From Pyrocephalus nanus (Eukaryota > Chordata > Aves > Passeriformes > Tyrannidae): DNA of 64,000 bases. Below the pieces are notes generated by a model. The model did not search any database, was not told the origin of the DNA, and was given only the letters and a program-made list of their open reading frames with translations. A program made the translations under genes and the position numbers. This document shows, in pieces, positions 33,024 through 46,067 of this stretch (positions are counted from its first letter, which is position 1; every line of letters starts with the position of its first letter). Where the stretch lies: positions 7,316,001 through 7,380,000 of the forward strand of contig CM076269.1 in NCBI GenBank assembly GCA_038380795.1, given 5' to 3'.

Positions 33024-36000
33024 GATTTTCGGTGTTGGCAGAGGGCAGCAATGCCATTGGAGCCTCTCCAGTAGCACAGGTCCTTCAGATCCAGCCGCTC
33101 TGCTGCGTGCCTGGGTGTGTTCACCGAGCCGTGGAAGGAAAACCAAACCTCTTCCTCTGGTTTTCACTTCCCGAGGGACGTTTGGTTGAGAACGTCCCAT
33201 CTGACCCTCCATGTAGAGACCAAAAAGATTTCTGCTGGAGCAGGTAACTGCACTGTGCTTGGGCCCTACCTGTTGGCTTGCAATTGCATGTGCGCTTGTT
33301 TGGAGTACCTGATTGTTTTCCTGAGCACTGAGAGGTATTTTCTCCCAGGTTGAGTGCTGTTGAAAAGCTTTTGAAGGGACATGAGGGATGAAGGAACTTG
33401 TCCTCCTTCCTTTTCCTCCCCTTAAGAAGCTCTCGTTATTGCCTTCTGGAAAACTAGCAAAGACAGAAATACTCACTATTAATAATTTAAGGTAGATCTA
33501 TCTCCTCTTGTAAGGTTATGTCTAATTGCCCAGCAAGGATCTGGGATTTCAGGAACTGACTGTGCCCCCTGGCTCTTCTGCTGCAGGTCAGGGCAGTTGC
33601 CAGAAGTCTGTGTTTCTCTGCTGCCATTAAAAGCAAAACTGATATTTGTGACTTTGAGAAATGTTATTGCTAGACTGAACTTCGTTGGAAGCTTTGACAT
33701 TTGTTTAATACATGGATTAATTTAGACTTTTGATGCCTATGATGTGTTTAAGTCAACCTGCTTATAGTCATTCTGGTTTGAGAGGGTCATAAAAAACTAC
33801 ATGGGCAAAATACTAACAAACCTTTTAAATCAGTTGAGTGCTAATCTGGGGAGGAGGCCGTGACTTTTCTCGGTCCTCTTCAGTTGATATGTAGAGTCCC
33901 ATAGTCATCAGCAGTCTGATGTTAGATAATATATAAAATTCATGACTCAATGGCATGAAATATCCCATGTTGAAGTCACTACCCTGTCATGGAGTGTTAA
34001 TGTGTTTTGCCTTTGAGATCAGAGGTATTTAGGGGTATTTGGCTCTTTTACCTGCTTGAAGGGTTTAAAATGTGACTGTTAATTGCGATAGTTGTATTAA
34101 TATTCTGTTGATCCTCCTTGATCTTTGAATTGTGGTCAGTGACTCTGCTTAACTGTGCAGAAGAATTTGTTGGGCGAAGATTATTTCTGTAGAGCAGAAG
34201 GTGCAGTCACGACACTGTAGAAGTAATAATGCACGTAAATAAATGCCTCTTAAATAAAAATAGTTCTAATATCATTCCCCATATATCTTTGTTCCAAATG
34301 AAGTTACTGGCAGTAGATGAGTAGGGGGAAGTTGATTTTTAGCAGAAAGCGTGAATGCTGGAAATTCTTCCTAATATGTGTGTGCCAGCTATACTGTGAC
34401 AATGTTGCTGTCGATTCCCTTCCTGTGAGAGCAGCTGTTCAGGGAATTAAACTCTTTGCTTGATGCAGAGAGTCCTGAAAAATTCAATGTGCAGCTACGG
34501 TGGTGGCTGTGGCCATTTTTAGTGTGCCCGTTGATGGGAACTAACTCCATGATTTAGCACAGTAGCATATTGTTCTTTAGACTAACTGGGCCAGGACAAA
34601 ATTATCATTCTGTATTTCGTGTGCTCTATGAGAGATTCCGGAGAGCACTTCAGAATTTGACATTGTGTTTGATAATTTATAGAGCACAGTTTATATTTAA
34701 CTGTAGACACGCTAATCCAGGGGAAAAGAGTAGTATATTTTTAGAATCCTCTTTTTATTGTCTGTGCTTGTCATCACCCAGCTACTGAAAGAAGAGTTCA
34801 CAAATGTAGATGCTCCCTGGGATAGAAATTTGTTGAGTTTAATTTTCATTATTAGCCTTTGCTAAATGTAAAAGTGAACGTTGTTTGTGTGATGGTCTCT
34901 GTGATGATGGAGGAGCTTTGCAGCCACATCTAACCCTTGTGGCCGCTGGAGGAGCCACGTTCTCCTCCAGCGTTTCAGTGCCAGGCTGGACGAGGACACC
35001 TGAGCTAAATGACTCTGTAGCTGGGGTGCTTAGGTGATGCTCTAGTTTTAATATGGGTGTCATTTCTGTCACCAGCTTCTTTGAGGTGAAACACATGGGT
35101 GGAGTGGATCCAGCTCCAAGTTTAAAGAGTCTGCCTGTGGCTGCTGAGCGTTGTTGAGGAGAGCCTAGGCAGTAGAAAGGACAGTAGATTGGTTGGTTTG
35201 ACTTTAATACTCAAGCTGTTCTTATGTGTTTAAGCTCTTAAGACATTTCTGCCTGCTAATCTGTTAATGCTGCTGCACTCCCAGCTGCCTTTTGACATCT
35301 AAGCAGAATGTGCTGTGTGGGTTTTGAATCAGGACGGCTGGGGTGGCCTGGGTACCTCCCTGTCCCCAGCCACCTGTACCTGAGCAAGGGCTGAGCTCAG
35401 CAGGGCTCCTGTTGGATGCTTGAGCAGAACTGTGTTTTAACCATGAGTTTATCTCTGCTCACCTTTTTAAGAGGAGTTTCGATATATTTTTAATTTCTTG
35501 GTGTTCAGGGGATGTTCGTTTATTTGAACAAGAATTTGGAGAATTTGAATATTTTGTTTGGAAATTTTAGGAGGCATCTTAGTAATTGGAATAAGGAGGG
35601 TGTTTGGTTTGGCCTGTATGTTTGGTATGTTTCTCTTCTTTAGTACAGAGATGAGTAGCTTGTCTAGGATAAACCATTATGATCTGTTAGCCTGACCTAT
35701 GACAGGTATGTGCATATACTCTTAATATTTTGTCCTCTATTGATTAATAATATATTAAGAATCTATGGGTAGTAGGTCTTTGAGGTTAGCATAGATGCTT
35801 TCGTGCATGAGATTGTTTGAATTTAAGTATTAGAGATATTTATCCCATACACTACATTGAAACTTACTCTTATTTAAGCCATTTTGTAGCTAGGTCTTTT
35901 GTGAGACTATCAGAGTAAACAGGTGCCTTTGCTTACTAGAAAGCAATTTCTGATTATTTTTCCACCAGAAATTTAAGTCCTCTACTTCTATGACCTGTTC

Positions 36001-39000
36001 ATTACCTTTAAAATGGTGATGGCCATATTACTTCCAGTAATTCGCTGTAAGTTTGTCTGCTGTAGGTATGTTACAGAAGCAAGAAGGTCTATATTTCATG
36101 CAAAGTGTATTCCTGTAAGCAATATGAGTGTGGTACAGGGCTGTAGACTAACAGGTGAATGGTAGAAAAGATGTAAATTTATTTTTTATTACTAATCTAG
36201 CTAAGTTTTAGGAGAAATACACTGTTGGTTTGCAGCAAGCAAACATTTCTAATGATAGAGATAGGACTTAGCTGAACATCACAGTTTCTATTTTGGGGTC
36301 TATCTCGCTGAGACCTGCAAGCAGCAGTATCCATAGAGATGCTGTTGCCAGCAGTCAAGATGTACACATGTTGATTAGTGTTTCCTAATTGCGTTTACCA
36401 GTGTGTCTTCATTAAGGTCCTGTTGAGGACAGAGCCTTAAAACGTCTTGGATGGGGTATGTGTTTTGCAAAGCCATCCATTCCTGCCTCATATAAGCTTG
36501 TCTTTGCATGAAAAATACATGGGCAACATTTTCACAAGAGCTTATGGCTTAGGAGCTGAAATCCTATTGCACTGAACATTAATGAATCTTAAATCGCTTA
36601 AGGGCTTCTGAAAATTGTAGCTTTTTGTTTCTAGAACTTCAGTAGAAATAACAGCAGTGGGGGGTTGGATGTTCCCAGGCTTCACGGAGAGCCTGTGCTG
36701 TCCTTGCTTTGCTTTGCCTTCTGGTAAGTAGATGTTTTTTAGGTTTCGCTGTGGCTTGTAATACAGCTTTCACTGTCTAAACTCTCGGGTTGCAAATGAT
36801 TCTAGATCGTTTTCTTAAAGGGAAAAACATAAAGTGGAATTGTGACAGGTCTACAGCAGCTGAAGACTTGCAGCTGTCTGCTTCTTACACGAACATGTAC
36901 GTACCCGTGGGAATCTGTGCGTCAGTACACAGGGCAACATGCATATTCCCAAGTCAGTAATATAATTCAGTTACAGATTAGCAATATATAACTCAGTAAT
37001 ATAGTCAGTAAACCAAACAAGTAAGTAGTGATTAGGAAACAAAACAGAGCTAAAAATAAAATGCAGAAAGTAACCAGAAATGTAAAAATACTTTCTCAAT
37101 TTCCTTTGCTTTCATTTCAGTGTATTTTTAGACTGTATGTCCTTTAGGCTGAGGATCTGTCTTAAATGTTGATCTCCGACGTGCTCTTGTCTTGTTGTCT
37201 GGTATCTAGGCTTTTGAGACCCTCTTCAGTCCTTCAGGGTTTGCCTCATGTACTTAATGCTTTTGGTGGTGTATCTTTTATCACCCTGTTAGCACAGATT
37301 TTAAATATAGTTTTTGTTAAGTCACCATCTTGTTTTCAAGAGGGACAGTGCAGTCACTGGGAGACCTCTTGCCTCTGTGATATCTGTCTAATAAACTGCA
37401 GTCTGTTGAGAAAGAGGATGTTTTCATCAAATTTTGGCTTGGAGCGTCAATCAGAGAAAGATCTTTTTGCTGAGACTGTTTTCTCAGACTCCTTTAGCCT
37501 TTGTATGTATTTTGAGAGAACAAGTAGTAGCCTTGGTGAAAAGCCAGGAGGGAATAAGAAGCAATCCAGAATCATGAAATAAATAAAATAAAAATAGCCT
37601 TTGTAAAAGTTTAGGTACAGACTCACCTGGCATGAATTCGGCAGAAGTAGAAGGGTAATTGAAGAGGAAATAAATGTTCCATTAGAACTTAGAGCCCGAC
37701 CATGTTGCCTTTATTCCAGTTCAAAAGTAGTCCAGACCTCTGAGCAGAGGCGGATGGTGACCCCCAGAGATGCAGGTGGGCAGGAGCCTTTGATGACTGT
37801 GTCCCAATACAGAAATAGGACACCTCCCTGCCATCAGCCTTTGTTGTGGTCTGTGGCCTGTGGGACACAAGAGCTTGTAAGGGTTTTTAACCTGAGCTAA
37901 TTGGGTAACCCATCTAACAGACAGGACACATCTCTTTTCTTCTCCAGGTGTTTTCAATGATGGCTTTCTCCAAAACTGTGTTCAGAGCAGCTTTGGAATG
38001 CTGTGAAATCAAGGCTGTGTTCTCCCGAATCTTCCTATGCTGACTATGTTTGATGGCAGGAATGGTAACAAGCACATTCTGGTGAACCCATTCTAAATAA
38101 AGAAGAGGGTAGCTGGCTGGCATTCTGGCAGTCAGTTGGTTGTGGTGAAAAAATGGCCCTGATACAGGGGCAGCAGGAAACTTGTGTGTCCATCACCTAT
38201 TCTAGTTTTCCTCACCATTTCACCAGTGCTGTTGCTGTAGACTTTGATAAGGTATTTGAAGTAGGCTGTAAGACAGAGCCAGATACCTCTGAGGTTTCCA
38301 ACAGGTTTCTCTGTAGTCTTTGCAAGAGGTGAGGAGCCTGGAAACAGCAGTGAAAAGTGAAGCCCAGTAGAAATTCATAAAAAACTTGGAATTCTCTGAG
38401 CTGAGGTAACACATAAGATAGAGTTACAACTACATTCTGCTTCTGGAAGAATGGAATTGTTGTCCCTACAGCTGTGCTGTGCAGCACTTTGCTGTGCTTC
38501 CCAGAAGTCACTGTGCATGGGATGATTGTCCATGCCTCTTCTCTCCAGTCCTGTGTTTCCTCTGCTTTACAGAGTGCAGAGCTCTATGTATAACTGTAGT
38601 TCTGCTTCTCTAGTTTCTTGCCCCCAGAGTACCTGTAGGAAGAGTAAAAAGCCATACCAAGTGTGATATGATGCCTTTGTTCCTACCTGTGTGGTTATTG
38701 GATGTGTAGTTCCAAGAGGGGTTTCCTCTGCTGCTCAGTTAGCAGTTACTGATGTTGAAATAGTTGTGACTTATTTTGGTGTCTCCTTTTTCTCCCCGTT
38801 CCTTCCCTTTTTGTCCTCAAAATCAAATGCAAAATTGTAGAGTCTGTATTTCATGGGAACGTGAGACATTTGTGTCAAACTCTCTCAAAGAAAATGTGAT
38901 TTGGTGCATCTTTACACTGGTTTGCTTTTTGAGAAAGTAGAGGACCTTATCACTGGGCCAGGTTTGAGGGTATGGTGGTGTATTATGGAGCTGTCACAGC

Positions 39001-40699
39001 TTACTGTGTAACTTCAGCAGTTTGCCTAGATACTTTCCTCTGGTTTGATTTTTCACTTCTGCAAAACGTGGAATAAAAATAACAGATTTTGCCTTTCTGC
39101 TTTTTGTCACCGTGTTGGTACAGCAGCAGTCCCTGCCCTTACTACCCATTTGTACAGCACAACTTGGTGCTGCTATCAGTTATATCCTTCAGGCACTGCT
39201 GTGATAACAAGTAGTATTGCCAATAAACTCTGCATTCGTTTCACTGCAGACTGGGGACAGAATATTTTGTTTTAGCATATTCACACAAAAGCCTATAATG
39301 GACTGGTTCAGGATAACTTAGCTATTAAAGAAAATAATTTTCTCCTTTATTTGAACTGAAGCTTGCCTCTTAAAATGAATGCATTTGTTGTCTTCTGCAT
39401 TTGGATCATTTGTGTGCTCTGCACAATTATTGTGGCACCCATAAATGTGAATTTGCTGAAAATGTTTGAATGCCATTTCAACCTGAGTGCAGCACACTCA
39501 AGGTGAGTAAAACCACTGTATCTGTGCCATGAGAGCCACAGACTGCTAGTTTTCTGAGTTGATATTTTCAGCTGTATCTATATTTAAAATATTAAATAAG
39601 ACTTATACTTGAAGGAAGGTAAAGATGGAGCATGTAAAAGTGCATGAGTGGGGAATGTGTCAAAATATGGAGGGTTAGATAATGATTTGTTTCTGGGATA
39701 TTGGATTTGCCTCCAGGCAGATTTACTCAAAAGCTTCGTTTTCCTCCTTTATTTCACGCTCATGATGTATTTATTAGGTAAATAATAGCAAAGTCTAGTT
39801 GTGCAGTACACAAGCTTTAATAAAAATGTAATCGACAGTGAGATTTGACAGTTGTGTTACAGTTAAGAAAATCTGTGCTGGAGCTGCACACAGAGCATCA
39901 TTTCCCTCTCCTAAGGTCACTTTAGAAGGAAGCCCACGCAAGGTCTGTGAGAGGTTCAGGTGCACCAACTTCTTGCTCTGGCTCGAGTTGTGGTTTTGGG
40001 CCAGTGAAGACTTGAAATCACTGTCCTTGTCCTTCCAACACCCCGAAGGGAAGGTGGTATGATGTATTCTAAACATTTTATGATCCAGTGTCTCGTTCTA
40101 CCAAAAAATGTGCCAAATCCTCACGGAGTGAGAGGAGCAGGGAGTGCATCTGACAGTGGGGTGTGGAGTGCAGAGGCTGGTCCAGGACTGAGTGACCTCG
40201 TCTTGGATGTTCTAATGTACGTTCTGCTCCATCCCCATGGATCAACCTGGCTCTGGCATGGCTGTTAGTGGCTCAGCAGATGGGAAGGCTGTGGATGGAT
40301 TGGTCAGGCAGCTTCTGTAAATGGTTTTTTCCTAACCTGCAGAAAAGTTGTAGAGGAGCAGAGGCTTTTACTGTGCTGACTTCCATTCAAAAGAGCAGAT
40401 TTGATGGGAGTTAAAAGCGTGTTTCCCATTGTAGAAGGAAAACCTTTGTGAATCTCTGTTTATTTTCTTGGAGAGGTTTTGTTTGTTTCTTCTTTTGTCA
40501 TCGTTTTTCAGGAGATGGCTGTGGGACCTCTGCCATGGCACCATTTGTTTTCACTTGTAAAAGCAAACAACTTGCAATGCTAATTAAAGAGCTTTTTTAG
40601 ATAAAGTAAGAGCTTTGCATTATTTATCTAAACTCTTTTTTATGGGAAAATGTTCTGAGTTTGTTCATTAATGAACACTTAGAAATAATATAAAATTAG

Positions 40700-40722
40700 A
40701 CCTCATGAATTCTTCATGAGGT
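40700..40722. repeat. Perfect 10-bp inverted repeat, 3-nt loop
   Basis: ACCTCATGAA and TTCATGAGGT are exact reverse complements separated by TTC. They would form a compact hairpin in the ELAVL4 pre-mRNA. No U-run follows and there is no microRNA-length stem. Confidence 0.9.
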
Positions 40723-43700
40723 GTAATTTGCCATGATCATTTTTTCTTGGCATTTAGGTGCTGTGAACAGTTCATTATTCATAGCTAACTTTTTTGACTT
40801 CTGAGTCCTCAAAATGGATATGTCTGCATGAATTTTCTGGGGTTTAAATTTTTTTTAGATTTTGATTTTAGGAAAAGATCATTTGTTGTGTGTTTTAAAA
40901 ACACATCTCTTTAGTGCCTGTAAATAACACTTATTCTTAAGATTCTTAATTGTGACTCTTTTTTTATATGTACCAAATCAAGTTCTGTTTATTGTGGAAT
41001 ATGGGTAGTGGAGTCCACATAATTCAAATCAGAATGGATGTTGATTATTTGCTGAACACAAGCTCCTTTCCGTGTATGTATGTGGCAGTCTCACTTCAAC
41101 ATGCAGACCTTCTTTTAGACTGCTGAGAACAAAATTTGTAAATATAAAAAATGTATATTTACATTTATCGAGCCATTGGCTATTGCTCCTGCATGTAATG
41201 GGGAGATAAGGCTGTCTTAGGCTGTCGGTAGTTTTCTAAATGATTCATTAACTGTGCTTTGTAATGGTAGATGGATGTCACACATTTACTGTAATAACTG
41301 AAGATTAGTGTCAGTTACTCTGGCTTTTAATAGTTTGTAATTGTAATAGTTGTGTTTATGCATACAGGTATTCTTTGCATTATTGTTGGAGCTGATATTT
41401 CAGCAGGAGTAAATTGAAATTGAATTAATTGGCAAAGAAAAAACAATGAAGATATGATAGAACTATTTCTGAAACATTAGTAATGTAGGAGTTGCTCTAA
41501 TGGATATTTGTGGCTGATAGGCTGTGGGAGGGGTTATACCAAGACTTTTGGTAAGCAGTGTTTTGCAAAACACTGGCAAAGCTTATGTTTTCTTCCCCAA
41601 AGCATTCTTTGTGAAATCTGTCAAACTAAAATACCTCTTGCTTTGCTGCTACATTACCATAGTGAGAAAAGTAGTGCACCAGGAAGTCATCATTTTTAAA
41701 AACATGCAGAATTTGAAATATGGGTTGCCTTTAACTTGCAAAATTGCAGCCTTTAAATTCTGTCACAGATAGCATTTTTCAGTGTTACAGACTTTTCAAA
41801 TTATTGGTGGCTAAATGATCAAATGTCTATTAGCAGTAACTGCAGTTTATTCTTCTTCAGAGATGTGGTTACCCTGTATATAGAATATTGTATTGCAGTA
41901 CTGGGAGTCTGGCAAGTTATTGCTAAAAAAAAAAAAAAAAGGCGTCTTTATACCAGTAACATGTGAATGTCATCACACATGACATTTGCACTGTAATATT
42001 TCAAGACCGGTAGTAGCTGCCTAAATTGGGTCAGAGAAGGTCTACAAAAAGAGGTGTTGCTCAGAGCACAGAGGTATTGCTAATTTTACAGTCTTCAAGG
42101 ATAACAGTATTTTTTTTTTTTTTTTAAATTAAGGTTGGGGTTAAGTCACTGTTGAATTTTCCACATTTGTTTTGCCTGTATCTGAATAAGCCCTTGATGA
42201 GTAAGACAGACATACAGCCTCCTTTGATATTTTGATAGAATTGGATTGCAGCCCAATACTTTCCTATATTTAAAAAAGTTATTACCAGGAATTAAAACCC
42301 ACTAAGTTAACTGCCTGTCCTGGAAACTGGAGTGTAGATTTCAAAAATGTTTGTATTGTGATAAAGGTATTCAATTAAAAATGTTAATCTTAGTGTTGTG
42401 GATAGAAGAAAAGAAAACCATACAGCCAATGTCATGTTGAAATCTATTTGAATAAATAATGTTACTCTTATGTAATGTGCTGACTGATGTGGAATCAACA
42501 GCTACTTAATATTAAAAACAGTCATCGACAAATATGTCCCAGTGCATGCACACTGAACTCTGCACAGGGTTTGAGCATCAGACATGCTGGAGAGAGGACT
42601 GAACATTTTGAAAGGAGAGCTAGGACTTACCTTTTTGTTACCATTAATAATTTAAGTGTTTACTCGTCATGACAATCAGTATGTACAGCTAAAGTAAGTA
42701 TTATTCCTTTGTGCCTGTAAGAACTTTGAATGCAAGCTGTGGTATAGAACTGCTTTTGCACAGAAATCGCTCTGTAAATGGAGGCTTAAAATTATGCAGT
42801 AAAGAAAAAGTAAATGTGAAATCTGTTACCAGAAATGCTTTTAATAATTTTTCAAGGTTTCCCTGTATCCATTATCTCTTTTTTTAATATATATAGCAGG
42901 TCCATTTTCAGTAACTTATGACTTGGCAATAATTTGAAGGGCAAGTGAGTGCCTTGGTTTTCCTTTCTACTTGTACAGAATCAAGAAAACTTAATTGGAG
43001 TGGAGAGAAACTAGGAAGAAAACCTGGCACCTGGTGCAAAATTAGTTTATGCCAAGATACTCTGAAGTATATGAGGAAATGTACTTGTTCAAGAACAGAT
43101 TTTTACCGAGCAGCTTACTCTTAATGTTCTGAATGTGTTAAATGTCTGAGTTGAATTCTGTTCCTTTGCTTGGTGTGGAAGGTATGCATGCTGAAAATGA
43201 ACTAAAAAGCATTGCAAAATGCCTAAGTAGGACACCAGCCAGTTTCGAATTTTGTTTTCTTTCACATATTTTTTAAAAGATCCAGGGTTATTGTCTACCG
43301 TGGAGAACTATAGATAGCTTTTGTGTCTGTTGCTAATAATAGATGATGTACCTTCCACGGTGTGTTGTGCTGAAGTCCTGCTTCTGCTGTAACTGAAACC
43401 TGTGGTATGGTATTCCTGCTGGCTTCAGAAGGGCAGGATCAGTCCCTCAAACTGCAGTTTACCTTGTGGGTTGTGTTGGGAAGAATACGGTCCAGTGATG
43501 TAAAGGCGCACGGAAAGCTGCAGTTAACCATGTCAGCTGCTTCACTCATCTTCTGACTACGTGTTAGCATCAGAAGTGGAATTTTTTCCCCCAATTTTAA
43601 CCAAGTTGATGCAGATCCAGCCCATAGGAGCGGGCTGTGCTGAGCTGAGGTGCATCAACCTTGGGGTGTGAACCCCGGCCCCGCAGCAAAGCTCAGAGCC

Positions 43701-45384
43701 GGTGTCTGCCGTGGGGTCAGGGAGGTGCAGAGATCAAAGGCTCATCTTCCAGCTGGAATCCCCGGCTAAACAGATTTAGCAGCAGCTGTAGCATTTAGTG
43801 GTATGTGTGAGTAAATACATGTATGAAATCGGATTGAAGAAGGGATGTATGGCCGATACCGGGTGAAAGGGGAAATCTTGAAGGAAGAGCGTGGGGCTGG
43901 CACAGCTTGGTCGAGGATGTCAGCAGTGCCCGGTGCCACGTGGCTGGTAAAATTGGCAGGGGGACTCTGGTTTGGACATGCCCTTGTCTTTCAAGAAGTG
44001 ACTATTTTTGTGCAATTTATTTTCAAAATGATTCTGCTGTATGGTTTAAGGCATTTCTGTTAAGCACAATGTGACAAGGCTTCTTTTTATTTAAAAGCTC
44101 TTAAACCAAGTAGCTATTCCTGGGCTTGATAATAAAAAATAATGGTAATTCAAAACTTATTTCCATTGATAAAAAAGAGGGTTATTTCCTAAATGAGATA
44201 TTAAACTGACACTGAAGCATTTCAATTAAAAAAAAAAGACATGATCAGAATATAACCTATTTAGACTCTGAACCACCCTCATGCTGTTAATTTTAGAATA
44301 TACACCCTTTTTTTGGTGTGTGTGTGTGTCTCCATCCTCCTGAATTACAGGCCTAATTTGTCACAACATGTACTTCCCTGGATTTAAAAAAGAAAGCAAA
44401 TTAAGTCTTGAGTAATTATAATAATTACAGGATCAGAAGAATACCAGGTTCAGAGTGTGTGATGCCTTAGCCCTCTGTTCTCCTGTGCTTGTCCCTGTCC
44501 CTGGGCAGTGGAGTCTCCTGCCTGGGGCAGCAGTTTGCATCCCTGTCTCCTTCCTTGATGGAGGGAGACTGAGCCAGTCCGAGGGGTGATCTTTGATACA
44601 AGAACCAGTGAAGCTGCACATCACAAACTTCACAATAGGCAGCAAAAGCCACCATTTGCTTTAATTTATCCATATTTGAGCCGAAGATGATGTCCTTTCA
44701 TTGTCAGCAGCGGTGACAGTAAAGACAGGCTGGAAGCCACAGTAGAGCAAATTACATAGAAATAGCTTGAAGTACTCAGGTTTTTCTGCTTCCTTTGTCT
44801 GCCTGTGCAGTATTTGGATGAAAACTTGTGTTCTGAAGATAAACATGCAGGCAGCTTTGCTCACGTGATGGGGGGCACTGGTGACAATGGGGCTACTGTC
44901 CTGCAACGCACTTGGTTAAGCTGGGTTCTTATTTGTCGTTTTTTTGGCAAAGGTCTGTTTGAGTTGCTTCTGTGAAAATTTGAGTTTCACATTTCAAGAT
45001 AGATGTGCTTGTTATAATTCCAGTCTTGCACCTGTGCCTGATAAGCCTTTCTCTGATTAAACCTTTTGGATTTCAGTAAATATCTGAAGACCTTTTGTAT
45101 CTCTGAAGATTGCAGATCTAGGGCTTCATTATTTAAAGAGGTGTCAGTTCGTTAGTGGAAAATATAGGTGGAGAATATAGGTCATCATTGGAACCAGGAA
45201 ATGGTATATCTTGGGACACTGAGTTTATTAATTGAAGGCAGTCTGAATGATGACACGGTGCAGATTGACTGTGCCTGGTTAATGTTGTTGTCATTGCACT
45301 CTGTGATACAGTTATTAAATAGGTAAAATATTTTACCTTTTCATATAAAGCCATACACTCAGTTCATCTGATTTAATGGAACTA

Positions 45385-45427
45385 TAATTTTAATTATGAT
45401 TATTACCTTAAATTATAATTAAATTTA
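45385..45427. repeat. AT-rich inverted repeat before exon 2
   Basis: TAATTTTAATTAT (45385-45397) and ATAATTAAATTTA (45415-45427) are complementary at 12 of 13 positions with a 17-nt loop. The repeat ends about 310 nt upstream of exon 2. Confidence 0.8.
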
Positions 45428-45674
45428 TGTGGTTTAAATTTACATTTGTGAAAATGGCTGCGTGATGAAAGCAGAAATCAGCTTCGCATTAACAAAAAAA
45501 GAAGGTTTTTTAACTGCATCTTAGTATATGCTCACAGCCGAAGACTAGCATGACCTACTTTGCAACAATAACAGAGGAATCAAGCCGGGTTTTTTTGTTG
45601 AAGTATCTAAATTGGCCACAAATGCTACCTACTCATTCGTTTGTGAGTATCTTTAAAAATAGCTATTGTATCTA

Positions 45675-45737
45675 TGAAACTTAAGGGTGGTTTTTTTCCC
45701 CTTTTCTCTTTTTTTTTTTTTTTTAATTTTGCTGTAG
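45675..45737 (+). promoter_or_regulatory. ELAVL4: Exon 2 splice acceptor with long polypyrimidine tract
   Basis: A plausible branch region (GAAACTTAAG, near 45676-45685) is followed by a tract of about 45 nt, T-rich with a CCCC interruption and a run of more than 15 T. It ends in TTTTGCTGTAG. The acceptor is strong, and the uninterrupted U-run is also a potential site for ELAV proteins and other U-binding splicing regulators. Confidence 0.85.

Positions 45738-46067
<330 letters not shown>

Larger units (their letters stand above)
28481..45660 (+). other. ELAVL4: ELAVL4 intron 1, remainder
   Basis: About 17 kb of intron has no further supported exon. It contains poly-A/T runs (28547-28565, 41925-41940 and 42111-42125), a CpG-enriched patch (32641-33023) and two clear inverted repeats (40700-40722 and 45385-45427). 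The longest open frames (minus 32934-33476, 180 codons; plus 37166-37582, 138 codons) show no domain or similarity that I recognise, and I treat them as chance. Confidence 0.75.

Noticed and set aside
32934..33476. 180-codon minus-strand open frame in ELAVL4 intron 1
   Set aside because: It has no recognisable domain, no clear promoter or polyadenylation signal, and lies in a locally GC-richer patch where long chance frames are expected.
37166..37582. 138-codon + strand open frame in intron 1
   Set aside because: Its composition is random-looking, with no motif, splice context or similarity that I could recognise.
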